A stretch of DNA of 64,000 bases from Polaribacter cellanae (lineage in GTDB: Bacteria; Bacteroidota; Bacteroidia; Flavobacteriales; Flavobacteriaceae): positions 2,408,001 through 2,472,000 of the forward strand of contig NZ_CP071869.1 of the NCBI RefSeq assembly GCF_017569185.1, given 5' to 3'. Under the pieces are notes generated by a model, which searched no databases, had not been told where the DNA came from, and worked only from the letters and a program-made list of their open reading frames with translations. Positions within the stretch are counted from its first letter, which is position 1. Each line of letters starts with the position of its first letter. This document shows, in pieces, positions 1 to 9,537 of the stretch. Both the position numbers and the translations under genes were made by a program.

Positions 1-126
1 TTATTGATTAACAAAAAATTTACAAATAGTAAAATTAATAAAATGTTTGCTATAAATTTTAACTTTTTTTTGTACTAAGAAGTATTAAACAATTGTTAGT
101 TTATTCAATTTATTAAAATATCTCAT

Positions 127-134
127 TATCTTTG
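127..134 (+). promoter_or_regulatory. Bacteroidota -7 promoter motif TATCTTTG
   Basis: The sequence TATCTTTG fits the Bacteroidota -7 element TAnnTTTG and ends only four bases before the ATG of the TatA-like gene. A transcript starting at the usual distance would have almost no leader. I see no TTG at the expected -33 spacing, so the call rests on the -7 box and its position. Confidence 0.4.
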
Positions 135-138
135 TAAT

Positions 139-444
139 ATGAATACAGTATTCTTATTTATTAGCGGTCCTGAAATTATGGTTATTATGTTAATCGTAGT
201 AATGGTTTTTGGTGCGGATAAAATTCCTGAAATTGCTAGAGGATTGGGGAAAGGAATGCGTCAAATTAAAGATGCAACCAACGATATTAAGCAAGAAATT
301 AAAGATAGTTCGGATATCCAAAAATCGGAAACTAAATCTATTAAAAATACTGCTAACGAAGCTACTAAGGGTGTAAGTGAAGAGTTTAAAAGAGTGCAAA
401 AAGATATAGAAGATATTACTGGCCCGATTAAAAGACAGTTTTAG
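139..444 (+). CDS. Sec-independent translocase subunit, TatA/TatB-like
   Basis: A 101-residue protein with the TatA/B plan: one N-terminal transmembrane helix (about residues 9-25), a hinge with FGADKIPE, then an amphipathic helix rich in Gly, Lys and Ile and a long charged tail to the end. TatA family proteins form the pore of the twin-arginine pathway, which exports folded proteins. The tail is longer than in the second TatA of this window (26903-27094), so this one may play a TatB-like part; that is inference. It is a single gene with a -7 box directly in front of the start codon. No tatC lies in the window. Confidence 0.85.
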   Translation: MNTVFLFISGPEIMVIMLIVVMVFGADKIPEIARGLGKGMRQIKDATNDIKQEIKDSSDIQKSETKSIKNTANEATKGVSEEFKRVQKDIEDITGPIKRQF

Positions 445-1019
445 TTAGAAATTTAAATGAAACTCTGCCTGTTAATTTTACACTCCAAAATACATCATTA
501 TTATTTCTTAATATGGGTTTAATAATTATTAGTAACAACCCCTGTTGTTTATCTTAATATAAAGTGCTTGTAGTTTTTCTTTGTTCATTTGCAGCCAACT
601 TGTTTGCCATGTTTTAGGGTTATAGATTGGTATAACTACCTTTTAAATATTTCCTTGATAATTAATATTTGATGTTTGTTTTTATTAGTCATCCCCTGAA
701 AATTTAAATTTCATATTTGTGAAGTACTAATGTTTCAGAGGATTTTTTATTTGGAAAGCATTTTTAAATTTGAAAAAAAATGAATTTCTTAAATTATTTA
801 AAATGAGAAATTTAATTGTTTTTATTTTAGCTAAATTAGGTTTTTTTCAAAAAAACGGGGGATGGCTAAATAATTTTAGATATTTAATTTTTATTGAAAA
901 AACTTTTAGGTTTTCTAAAAAAGGATATGGAAAAACTATCCACAAAATTATTACTTATAGAATATTTAAGGTTTGTTATTTTAAAAATCCTTGTTTATTT
1001 AATTTTTAAAAGCGAGTTT
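445..1019. other. Gene-free interval with a weak hairpin
   Basis: No convincing gene lies here. Around 689-740 an imperfect hairpin (CCCCTGAAA against TTTCAGAGG, followed by T-rich DNA) could end transcription of the TatA-like gene. On the minus strand, about 529-645, 37 codons read through a Trp-rich stretch (KTWQTSWLQMNKEKL), which may be the tail of a lost gene, but I recognise no family. Plus-strand reading frames at 770-1079 are Phe/Lys/Leu-rich and look like chance frames in AT-rich DNA. Confidence 0.4.
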
Positions 1020-2498
1020 TTAACGTTCTCTGTAGGTAATACTTTTAATTTTACCAAAACCAGAATATTTGGTTTCTAGTTTTATTTGACCATTTACTGG
1101 TGGCACTTTGTATAATTCCATTGTTCCTTCTGAGCCATTATAGCTACAGACAATTAATTTACTTTGCATACTTTTATAATCATCATTTAAAAAATCTTCA
1201 AAGAAATTATGAAATTTTATCAAAGAGATTTCCTCAGAACCTTTGTCTAACATTAGTTTGGTTGTTCGTAAAGAAAAATCGTATTGATATACTTTACTTC
1301 CTGCAACATAAAATAAATACCCATAATCTGGACTAACAGCATAACTTGTTGCCTTGTTAAAATCTGGTGCAATTACTTCTCCATAATAAGATTGTGAGTT
1401 GTTTTGTGAATTAAATATAGCTAAGTATTTTTTTCCGTTATTAGAGTCTTTTAAGATTGAAAAAATTTCTGCCCCATAACTTCCATTAAACTCACTTCCA
1501 ACCATATATTCCAAATCTTTTCCTGTGGTAAAGTTAAATAAAGTTCCTGCAGGCATTACACTTGTCTTTCCATAATTTGTATTTACAAAACGTTTGTTTG
1601 TATTATCGTACAAAATAGAATTACCAAATAAGTATCCTTTTCCTATAAATGGAGAGGCCTCAAATACAACACCTCCAATTGTATTAATTGGTGCACTATA
1701 TTTTAATTGATAAGTATCAAAGTAATAGTATATGTTACCATTTTTAGCGATATAAGCATGTCCATTATATTTTGCTACTAAATTATCTACTTCTAAATCT
1801 AATGGTTGCGAACCTACAAATTCATTAGAAATATTAAGGGCACTGTTCCAAGAAAAAGTGTTTGGCTCTATTTTAACGGTTCCATTTCCAGAAGTTGAAA
1901 TATAGATTCCATAATAATCTCTTTTATATTTATACGTGTAAACAAACCCTGGTTTTCCTTTTAGTTTTAATTCAGAACTAGATAAACCAAGAACATCTAT
2001 TTTTGTTTCATATTTTCCGTTGATTAATGAAACCATATCTAAACGAGAACCTCCATTAACTTCACTTAAAACTAGCCACCCTTCATAAATACTATTTACA
2101 ACTTCTAAACGAAAATTATATTGAAATTCTAGTTCTGTATCTAAATCTTTTATGGTATAATAAATATTATAGTTCCCTGGTTTTAATTGAATAGGTGTTA
2201 GTAAGTCTTTTTCTGTTGATAAATCTATCAACTTAACTTCATCTCCAATGCTATTTGAATCGTACGTTTGCCACTTATAACTATAGCCAGCACTATTATT
2301 ATTTTTTTTTGTGTTTACTATCCGAGGAACAATGTTAAAATTATCAAATCTAACAACCGAATACTCTTCTTTAAGTCCTTCAACCTTTACTTCGTTTATT
2401 TCTTTATAATTATAATTACCTTTATCTTCCATGCAAGAAATAACTAACACTAAGGTAAATAATACTAGGATTAATTGTGTCTTTATATATTTAAACAT
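1020..2498 (-). CDS. PKD-like family surface lipoprotein of the SusCD operon
   Basis: A 492-residue protein with a lipoprotein signal: a hydrophobic N-terminus ending in VISC, with the Cys near residue 22. It resembles the PKD-like lipoproteins found as the last gene of SusC-SusD-DUF4843 operons in Bacteroidota. An early Ig/PKD-like part is followed by repeated beta-rich blades with Tyr and Gly (about residues 130-480), possibly a propeller. It is predicted to be anchored in the outer membrane, probably exposed, and to help bind the substrate of the SusCD importer. It lies 31 bases after the DUF4843 gene in the same direction. The substrate is unknown. Confidence 0.75.
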   Translation of the reverse strand: MFKYIKTQLILVLFTLVLVISCMEDKGNYNYKEINEVKVEGLKEEYSVVRFDNFNIVPRIVNTKKNNNSAGYSYKWQTYDSNSIGDEVKLIDLSTEKDLLTPIQLKPGNYNIYYTIKDLDTELEFQYNFRLEVVNSIYEGWLVLSEVNGGSRLDMVSLINGKYETKIDVLGLSSSELKLKGKPGFVYTYKYKRDYYGIYISTSGNGTVKIEPNTFSWNSALNISNEFVGSQPLDLEVDNLVAKYNGHAYIAKNGNIYYYFDTYQLKYSAPINTIGGVVFEASPFIGKGYLFGNSILYDNTNKRFVNTNYGKTSVMPAGTLFNFTTGKDLEYMVGSEFNGSYGAEIFSILKDSNNGKKYLAIFNSQNNSQSYYGEVIAPDFNKATSYAVSPDYGYLFYVAGSKVYQYDFSLRTTKLMLDKGSEEISLIKFHNFFEDFLNDDYKSMQSKLIVCSYNGSEGTMELYKVPPVNGQIKLETKYSGFGKIKSITYRER

Positions 2499-2529
2499 AT
2501 TTCTTTTTTTAAATTAAACACTAAATTTT

Positions 2530-3303
2530 TTATGCATAAGGTCCCAAAGTCATTTCTGAACCATCTTCCTCTAAAATAGGAGTTCCTGCATTTTTTTGAG
2601 CTGCTAAATAAGCTTTCATTACTGCTAGTTGCCCTAAAAAGTTACCAAAATCTGGAAATTTATTATAATTTGGAACTGGAATTTTATTTACCTCTGCAAA
2701 TAGATAAAGCTTTTTTGTTGAAAAATCGCCAATCCAACTTTTTAAAATAAACCATTTATCTGGCTCTGTTAAAATATCAGAAAAAGTTAATTCAAATTCT
2801 GTATAATTAAGTAGTCTGTTAGCGTTAGAGCTTTTTTTACTTCCCTTAAGATTGGTTTTAAAGTTTTTATTTTCTAATAATTGTAGTTTTAATGAAAATG
2901 GCTTTAGTTTCATATCTGCAGTTCTATTTAAAGTAACAGGTATGTAGCCAATTATTTCATTTGCAGGTACAATTATATTGTCTGCAATATTAAAATGAAC
3001 ACCTTTTTTAGCTGTTGATGTTTTTAAAATATTAATTTTTACTGTTCTATCTTTATCACTAATAAAACCCTGTACTTTTATTGGTACTTTTATTAATGAA
3101 TCTGAGACTTTACTTGGTAATTTATAAGCAAAAGTTATAGATGTGCTATCTATTTTATTTGCTGCAAAGTCTTTACCATCTATTGCCCATTGAAAATAAA
3201 TTACATTTTTACCACTAAAGGTAGCAATATCTTCATTTTCACAGGCGAAAAATGTTAACCCAACTAAACATGTTGCTATAATAGTTTTTATATATTTTTT
3301 CAT
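2530..3303 (-). CDS. DUF4843 domain lipoprotein
   Basis: A 257-residue protein with a type II signal peptide (FFACENED, lipidated Cys near residue 21). The remainder matches the DUF4843 family by order and context: beta-rich, with a typical 'VIYFQWAI' strand after the signal and a C-terminal helix carrying Trp and Tyr. Family members sit between SusD and a PKD-like lipoprotein in uncharacterised importer operons, exactly as here. It is probably an accessory surface lipoprotein of the SusCD complex. It starts 17 bases after susD ends, so the two are surely co-transcribed. Biochemical function is not known. Confidence 0.75.
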   Translation of the reverse strand: MKKYIKTIIATCLVGLTFFACENEDIATFSGKNVIYFQWAIDGKDFAANKIDSTSITFAYKLPSKVSDSLIKVPIKVQGFISDKDRTVKINILKTSTAKKGVHFNIADNIIVPANEIIGYIPVTLNRTADMKLKPFSLKLQLLENKNFKTNLKGSKKSSNANRLLNYTEFELTFSDILTEPDKWFILKSWIGDFSTKKLYLFAEVNKIPVPNYNKFPDFGNFLGQLAVMKAYLAAQKNAGTPILEEDGSEMTLGPYA

Positions 3304-3320
3304 GAAATTAAATTTTATTA

Positions 3321-4778
3321 TTAACGAAAGTCTAATTCTGATAAAGGTAACGGAACTACATATTGATTGGCTCCCATACTTATAGTACCAGATTCTAAAG
3401 AACCATTTGGTATACTTTTAATATTTTTTCTTTTATAATAAAAGAAAAGCTGTCCTTCTCCGTAAAATTCTTTTTGATATTCTTTCTGGATCTCATCTGC
3501 TATATCAACCCCAGAAGCTAAGTTTACCAATCCACGATTTAATCTTACAGTATTTAAGTAAGTTAAGGCTATTGAAGAATTTTGCTCTGTTTCTGCAGCT
3601 ATATAATACATTTCACTAATTCTTATTAATGGCTGTCTAAAACGAAAATCTTTTTTCTTATTTTCGACATCTGCAAATTTAAAAAAGGTTTTATATTGCT
3701 TATCTCCAACAGCAGGTAATGCCCAAGTAGAGTTGTAACGATAATCATTTTGGTTGTTCTCAAACACTTCAACATTTAATCTTGAATTTTGAGGTGCCAA
3801 AATTTTACTATTTTCTAAAGAACTACTAAAAAGCACTCTTTGATTATTATATAGATTATTGTTTTGAATAGCAAATAAAACTTCAGAAGAAAAAGTACGG
3901 TCTGGGTTTGCTCCTGCCGAAATTATATCTAACGGATTTGTCCAAGGAAACCATTCAGTAGCTTTATCTATTACTGTTTTAGCTGCTTTTAATGCAGCTT
4001 GGTTGTTTCCTGCATATAAATTAGCTCTTGCTTGTAATGCTTTTACTGCAAAATAATTAAGCCTTAAGTTTCTATGTCTGTAAAAATCTGTGCCTTTAAA
4101 ATCTGACTCTTCATCGAATTGAGGTACGATAATTTTTCCATACTTTCTTACTGGATCGTTTTCTAACAACTTTTCAGCGATATCTAAATCATTTAAAATA
4201 TTAGCGATAACTTCAGTTGCAGTAAGTAAAGGGCTTAAACTAGCCTTTGCCTCTGTGTAATAAGGTATTGCTAAATCTTTGGCATTAGTACTATAGATAG
4301 GACCATATAATCTTAACAAATCTAAATGAAGCATTGCTCTTAATCCTATTGCTTCGCCTTTTAAAATACGTTCATTTTCAGCTGAAATAACACCTTTATA
4401 AGTATCTATACTTTTAATGAAGTTATTAATATTTAATATATTGGTGTATTGGCTTGTCCATATTTTATCGAAAGTAGCTCTTACTAAATTATCTTCATAA
4501 TTGTATTTTGCATAATAATGCCAAGGATGAATTTTATCTGCAACATTATATCTTTGCCCTAATACATCTAATGTACTCATTGTTAAATTACTTCCATAAG
4601 TATTATTATTGGCCATGTTAGAATAAATTCCATTTAATGCAGTTTGTATACCTGCCTCCGAGCTAAAAACATCTTCTTCTAAATATTTATCTTCAGGTTG
4701 AACATCTAAATAATTACTACATGAAATTATTAAAATGCAACCCAATATTCCTATAATATTTTTTAAGTATTTTTTCAT
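3321..4778 (-). CDS. RagB/SusD family nutrient-binding lipoprotein
   Basis: A 485-residue lipoprotein with lipobox IISC followed by SNYLDVQPEDKY, the hallmark start of mature SusD proteins. An alpha-helical TPR-like body follows. The pattern RISEMYYIAAE near residue 365 and a C-terminal segment ending in PLPLSELDFR are typical of the RagB/SusD family. SusD forms the lid over its SusC partner and captures substrate at the cell surface. It lies 15 bases after the susC gene, the standard pairing. With no glycoside hydrolase or sulfatase nearby, the ligand cannot be inferred; peptides (as for RagAB) are as likely as glycans. Confidence 0.93.
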   Translation of the reverse strand: MKKYLKNIIGILGCILIISCSNYLDVQPEDKYLEEDVFSSEAGIQTALNGIYSNMANNNTYGSNLTMSTLDVLGQRYNVADKIHPWHYYAKYNYEDNLVRATFDKIWTSQYTNILNINNFIKSIDTYKGVISAENERILKGEAIGLRAMLHLDLLRLYGPIYSTNAKDLAIPYYTEAKASLSPLLTATEVIANILNDLDIAEKLLENDPVRKYGKIIVPQFDEESDFKGTDFYRHRNLRLNYFAVKALQARANLYAGNNQAALKAAKTVIDKATEWFPWTNPLDIISAGANPDRTFSSEVLFAIQNNNLYNNQRVLFSSSLENSKILAPQNSRLNVEVFENNQNDYRYNSTWALPAVGDKQYKTFFKFADVENKKKDFRFRQPLIRISEMYYIAAETEQNSSIALTYLNTVRLNRGLVNLASGVDIADEIQKEYQKEFYGEGQLFFYYKRKNIKSIPNGSLESGTISMGANQYVVPLPLSELDFR

Positions 4779-4793
4779 TGTCTTCTCTTTTTA

Positions 4794-7700
4794 TTAAAAA
4801 TATGCATTAATACTAAACGAAATTGCACGTGCAAATGGGTAATCGATACCTCTTTCTGTTCTAATCGATGAAATTCGGAATATTTCATTCATATAGCCAT
4901 TTAATCTTAATCTATTTAGACCAATGTGCTTTATCCATTGTTGTTCTCTAAACTCATAACCAAAGTTTATCGACTCTCCAATAATTACATTTTCTTCTTG
5001 AATAAAACGTGAAGAAATAGGTGTTGACCCAAATTGTGCTATAGATTTAAAACTTGAAATATCTCCAGGTTTTATCCATCTGTCGGTTAATGCACGTAAA
5101 TCTTGATTGTTAATTCTTTGTCTCAAAGAGATATTTTCAACTTTATTAAAAAGGGCCGTATTTAATACATCTCCACCAAAACGATATCGTAAATTAACAC
5201 CAAAAGTGAAGTTTTTTAGGCGTAAATTACTACTAATTACCCCTTCTAAATCTGGCCTGCTATTACCCATTACTTTTATATTTTTTGAATTATATTCATA
5301 AGTTGGAGAATCATCAGAATTTAAAAACACCTCTTTACCACTGGCAGGATCTATACCTAGAGATTCTACTGCCCATAAATCATCTGGACTATATCCATCT
5401 TTATATCTAAGTAAAGATTGACTTACTTGAGCTTTATCATTTAAAGATTTTAAAGTATTATTAAACCCTCCATAAACACTTTTTACTGCACTTGCTGTAA
5501 ACCCTAAGGTCCAAACTATTTGCTCTTGTGGTTTATAAATTGGAGAAACTCTAATAATAGCTTCAACTCCTTTTGTATTCATAAAACCGGTATTAATGGG
5601 ATAATTAAAAACACCTGTAGACGAAGGAAGGTCAATACGAACAACTAAAGGGTCTGTTTTCTTTTGAAATGCATTTAAAGTTGCATTAACTCTGTTATTA
5701 AATAAAACAGCATCTAAACCAATACTTGTATTTAACGTTTTTTGCCATTGCAAATTAGGGTTTGCCAATGTTAATAAATCTGTTCCTTGCCCAAAAATAT
5801 TTATGTCTTTAGTAAACTCATAAATAGAAACCGATGATAAATTACCAAAACCTTGATTTCCTGTCGATCCAATATTCCCTCTTAATTTAAGCATCGATAC
5901 TTTATGATTATCCATTTCGAATGCTTTGTGTAAATTTATACCTGCACCAATAGCCCAAAATGGAGAGAATTTTTTATTGGAGCCAAAAACTGTAGATCCA
6001 TCTATACGATATGTGGCATCAAATAAATATGTTCTATCTAAAACATAGTTAACACTTGCTAGCATATTAATTCTTCTAAATTTACTATTTACTGAAACAG
6101 GCTTAGAGTTTGGTTGATAACCGAACGCAAAAGCAGGGTTTCCATTTGTTCCTGTAGGAAAACCAACAGCAGATACACCTAATCTATTATTGTTAGTTTC
6201 TTCTGCTTCTGCTCTTAAGTTTGCAGTTATACTATGTTTATCTTTTACAACAGTTGCATAAGATGCCATTACATTTAATCTATAACTAAATCTATCTGAT
6301 TTTTGATTTGTATATTTACCTCTTTCTAGAATATCTGTACCTATAAAGTTAGTGTGTTCTGGAGGTAAAAAAGTATCTAAAATAGTGGTCTCTTTGTTAA
6401 TCTGAAAATTAGACTGAATTCGAAACTTCTCACTCAACGTTAATATAGCTTGTAAATTATTGGTAATTTGCAAATTAGAACTATTGTTTTTAGTATTCAA
6501 CGTTGCATTATATAATGGATTTGTAATGGTATTTCTAAAGTAGCCATCGATATCTAAGTATTTTGTAGGATTACCATTAGTATCTGTTTTTCTAAAATAT
6601 GGATTTGCCGTTACAAAATTTGAAAACGATCCGTAAGGAGATTCGTTGGCATCGTAGCCATTTATGTATAGATTATTAGAAACATTTAATTTATCTTTTC
6701 GGTATCTTAAATTAAAGTTAGTTCCCCAAGTTTTACGGTTTGAGCCAATCATTACCCCATTTAAATCTTTATAGTTAAGACCAACTCCAAAAGTAATTTC
6801 CTTATTACCTCCACTAATATTTAAAGAGTGACTTGTGGTAGTTCCTACTCGCACAGGTTCATTTAACCAATACGTATTTACTCCTCGCTTAATTTCAGCT
6901 AATGTTTTATTATATTGTTTATCCAACTCAAACTGTTTTCCAATATCGTATGAAGGGGCATTCCAAAGGCCCGAAAGTTTTTCGTACTTTAGTTTTTGAG
7001 TAGAGTTCATTAAGTTATAATCAGTTAAATCTGGCATTTCAACCCTTAAATCAGAATTGTATATTACCTGTAATTTTCCTGCTACAGGTTTTATAGTTTC
7101 AACAACAATTACTCCATTTGCAGCTCTAGCACCATATAACGCTGTAGAAGAAGCATCTTTTAAAATTGTGATAGATGCAACTCTATTCATATCTAAATCG
7201 ATAATTGTTCTTAATGTAGATTCAAAACCATCTAAAATAAATAGTGGTTGGTTAGGGTTTGCTCCAAATTCGTCTCTTAAATTATCTGTAGACACACTAG
7301 TTTTACCACGAACTTCGATATTTGGCAACCTGTTTGGGTTTGAGCCTAATATATTATTTTCATATATAACAAAAGAAGGGTCTATTGTTTTTAAGCTTTC
7401 AATAACATTTAAGTTACCTATTGTTTTCAATTCTTTACCTTTTACTGTAGTAATGGCTCCTGTAAAACTTTCTTTCTTTCTTTTTACAACACCTGTAATA
7501 ACAATTTCATCTAATTTAGAGGCACTTTCAACTAATTTTACGTTAATCTGTGTTTTACCATCAACTTTAATTTCTTGAGATAAATATCCAATATAACTAA
7601 AAATTAAAGTTGCTTTTTTATCTGTTTCAATGGAATAATTTCCATTAAAATCTGTCATAGTACCGTTTTTGGTTCCTTTAATCATTACAGTTGCCCCTGG

Positions 7701-8126
7701 TAAAACATCTCCATTGGTATTTGTTACTGTTCCTTTTACAATAATATTTTTTTTAAAATTTAAAATTGTAACAGGAGTAATTAGCACAATGTTATCATTT
7801 GTTTTCTCTACTTTATAATTTATTCCTACAAGTTTTGATACAGCAGTAATTAGGTCTATTTCTTTGTAATTAGCGACAACCATACGATTAACATTAAGTT
7901 CATTATCACTATAAAAGAAATCGACTTTTGTTAGTTTTTTAAGGCTTTTTAACGCTTTTGATAATTTGACTTCTCCTAATTCTAATGTTACTTTTTGAGA
8001 ATAAGAGAAAGCAGTAACACTAAAAAATAGCATACTTAGAATAAGACAACGCTTCATAATTAACAAGAGATTTTTAGTATATTTGCTAAGAAAACCACTC
8101 ATTTTTATGGTTCTTTTTTTTTCCAT
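4794..8126 (-). CDS. SusC/RagA-type TonB-linked outer-membrane transporter with STN domain
   Basis: A 1110-residue protein. Domains in order: signal region, STN secretin/TonB short N-terminal domain (about 46-118), CarboxypepD_reg-like beta-sandwich (about 128-205, GTVTNTNGDVLPGATVMIKG), plug with the SusC signature around ILDGFES and ILKDASSTALYGARAANGV, then a 22-strand-type barrel ending in an aromatic residue (SINAYF). It would import a large nutrient through the outer membrane using TonB energy. The STN domain is the part that contacts FecR-type anti-sigma factors, matching the fecR and sigma genes just upstream. The start at 8126 gives a long pre-signal; Met24 (MKRCLILSML) is an alternative start with a cleaner signal peptide. 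Confidence 0.93.
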   Translation of the reverse strand: MEKKRTIKMSGFLSKYTKNLLLIMKRCLILSMLFFSVTAFSYSQKVTLELGEVKLSKALKSLKKLTKVDFFYSDNELNVNRMVVANYKEIDLITAVSKLVGINYKVEKTNDNIVLITPVTILNFKKNIIVKGTVTNTNGDVLPGATVMIKGTKNGTMTDFNGNYSIETDKKATLIFSYIGYLSQEIKVDGKTQINVKLVESASKLDEIVITGVVKRKKESFTGAITTVKGKELKTIGNLNVIESLKTIDPSFVIYENNILGSNPNRLPNIEVRGKTSVSTDNLRDEFGANPNQPLFILDGFESTLRTIIDLDMNRVASITILKDASSTALYGARAANGVIVVETIKPVAGKLQVIYNSDLRVEMPDLTDYNLMNSTQKLKYEKLSGLWNAPSYDIGKQFELDKQYNKTLAEIKRGVNTYWLNEPVRVGTTTSHSLNISGGNKEITFGVGLNYKDLNGVMIGSNRKTWGTNFNLRYRKDKLNVSNNLYINGYDANESPYGSFSNFVTANPYFRKTDTNGNPTKYLDIDGYFRNTITNPLYNATLNTKNNSSNLQITNNLQAILTLSEKFRIQSNFQINKETTILDTFLPPEHTNFIGTDILERGKYTNQKSDRFSYRLNVMASYATVVKDKHSITANLRAEAEETNNNRLGVSAVGFPTGTNGNPAFAFGYQPNSKPVSVNSKFRRINMLASVNYVLDRTYLFDATYRIDGSTVFGSNKKFSPFWAIGAGINLHKAFEMDNHKVSMLKLRGNIGSTGNQGFGNLSSVSIYEFTKDINIFGQGTDLLTLANPNLQWQKTLNTSIGLDAVLFNNRVNATLNAFQKKTDPLVVRIDLPSSTGVFNYPINTGFMNTKGVEAIIRVSPIYKPQEQIVWTLGFTASAVKSVYGGFNNTLKSLNDKAQVSQSLLRYKDGYSPDDLWAVESLGIDPASGKEVFLNSDDSPTYEYNSKNIKVMGNSRPDLEGVISSNLRLKNFTFGVNLRYRFGGDVLNTALFNKVENISLRQRINNQDLRALTDRWIKPGDISSFKSIAQFGSTPISSRFIQEENVIIGESINFGYEFREQQWIKHIGLNRLRLNGYMNEIFRISSIRTERGIDYPFARAISFSINAYF

Positions 8127-8221
8127 AAATGTGTTTGTTTAGTTAAATAATCGGTTTCAAAATTTTTTAGTTAACTAAATTTATCCGGGAGATGTTCACA
8201 GCATTTTCCGGTTTTTGTTAA
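8127..8221 (-). promoter_or_regulatory. fecR-susC intergenic region with TTAGTTAACTAA palindrome
   Basis: The 95 bases between fecR and susC hold a perfect 12-base palindrome TTAGTTAACTAA at 8167-8178. Partial copies lie close by, TTTAGTTAAA near 8146 and GTTAACTAA near 8218. This is where the promoter read by the cognate ECF sigma factor should lie. The repeats are seen; a regulatory role is inferred. Confidence 0.35.
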
Positions 8222-9448
8222 CTAATCTCTAATTAGTTTTAATTCGTATTTATCATTTATTTTGTTTTTAGTTATTAAATAATTAATTTTTGTTGTTTTC
8301 CTTATCATATTTAATAGGTTTTCAATGGGTTTGTTTTTAAGTATAACACCAGTAAAAATTTCATCTTTTAAAGAATTGTCTTCAAATACTACATTTATAT
8401 TATACCACCTACCCACTCTTGTTAAAATACGCTCTAACTTTTCCTTTTCAAAGTAAAATTTACCATCTTTCCAGGCAGTATATATATCTGTTTCGACTGT
8501 AGTTATTTTAATTTTTGATGTATTCTTATCTAATACACCTCTTTGGTTTGGAGATAATATTTTAGTATTACTAACCTTTAGTTTTTGAGATGTTGCCAAC
8601 TTAATCTTACCTTCAACTAAAGTTGATGAGAAAAAAGGATCATCTTTATATGAAGACACGTTAAATTGAGTTCCTAAAACGATAACATCTGCTGTATTGG
8701 TTTGAACGACAAATTCTTTAACACCTTTTGTTACCTCAAAATAAGCCTCTCCATCTAACTTTACCAATCTTTGTTTGCCATTAAAGCTTTTAGGGTAAGT
8801 TAATGTTGTGGCAGAGTTTAACCATACTTTTGTTCCATCAATTAGCTCTACTTGGTATGTACCTCCAATAGGGGTTTTTAAAGTATTGTACTTCAAAGGA
8901 ATAGTAGGGGTTTTTACCCCATCCTTTGTTATAGCATTATATACCAACCCATTGTTGGTATTTTGTACTCGAGTAATATTTTTAGATGTAATTAACTCGT
9001 TTTTATACTCTCCTAAATCAATTGTTGTTCCATCAGACAAAGTTAATGTGGCTTTCTTAACTCCTGGTTTAATATTCTTAATTGCTTCTTTAGTAATTGC
9101 TTTTTTATCAAAATTTGTTTTATAAATAACATTTCCTAGTGTTAATAGTATTAAAATAATAGCAGCATAATTAAGAACCCTAAAATAAACTTGTTTAAAA
9201 ATTGCCTTCTTTTTATTTTTTTTTATTTTTTTTTGAACAATTTTAAAGACTTTTTCTTTGTTTGATTCCTTGTAAAGTTTCCTCTTTTCATAAATAGCAA
9301 CATCACTAATAATTTCTGTATATATTTTTTCATTTGATTCGTCTTTTAACCAGTCTGTAAAAACTTCTTTCTCTACGCCTCTAAGTGACTTAATTATAGA
9401 CTTATATATTAACCGAGAAATATTAAATGGGTTTGTTTGTTTTGACAC
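8222..9448 (-). CDS. FecR family transmembrane anti-sigma factor
   Basis: A 408-residue protein: a cytoplasmic N-terminal region (about 1-85, lysine-rich), one transmembrane helix (about 89-108), a periplasmic FecR domain (about 190-290, containing VELIDGTKVWLNSATTLTYP and VKLDGEAYFEV) and a C-terminal DUF4974 domain (about 325-400, FEKEKLERILTRVGRWYNI). FecR proteins hold the ECF sigma factor until the STN domain of the paired TonB transporter reports substrate. The gene lies between the sigma gene and susC on the same strand, 89 bases after the sigma gene. The order sigma-FecR-SusC-SusD is the standard cell-surface signalling set. Confidence 0.92.
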   Translation of the reverse strand: MSKQTNPFNISRLIYKSIIKSLRGVEKEVFTDWLKDESNEKIYTEIISDVAIYEKRKLYKESNKEKVFKIVQKKIKKNKKKAIFKQVYFRVLNYAAIILILLTLGNVIYKTNFDKKAITKEAIKNIKPGVKKATLTLSDGTTIDLGEYKNELITSKNITRVQNTNNGLVYNAITKDGVKTPTIPLKYNTLKTPIGGTYQVELIDGTKVWLNSATTLTYPKSFNGKQRLVKLDGEAYFEVTKGVKEFVVQTNTADVIVLGTQFNVSSYKDDPFFSSTLVEGKIKLATSQKLKVSNTKILSPNQRGVLDKNTSKIKITTVETDIYTAWKDGKFYFEKEKLERILTRVGRWYNINVVFEDNSLKDEIFTGVILKNKPIENLLNMIRKTTKINYLITKNKINDKYELKLIRD

Positions 9449-9537
9449 TTTCTTAATAATATAGAGCTATTATTTTAGCTACCTTTTTTAATAAGACTGT
9501 CTAAAACAGAAAAAGGGTGTAAAAAATTTTGTTTTTT

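Noticed and set aside
770..1079. Open frames of 79 and 61 codons on the plus strand
   Set aside because: Dominated by Phe, Lys, Leu and Ile as expected from AT-rich non-coding DNA; no ribosome site, family or conserved pattern.
7057..7578. Plus-strand open frame of 173 codons
   Set aside because: Antisense of the plug region of SusC, with composition typical of a shadow.
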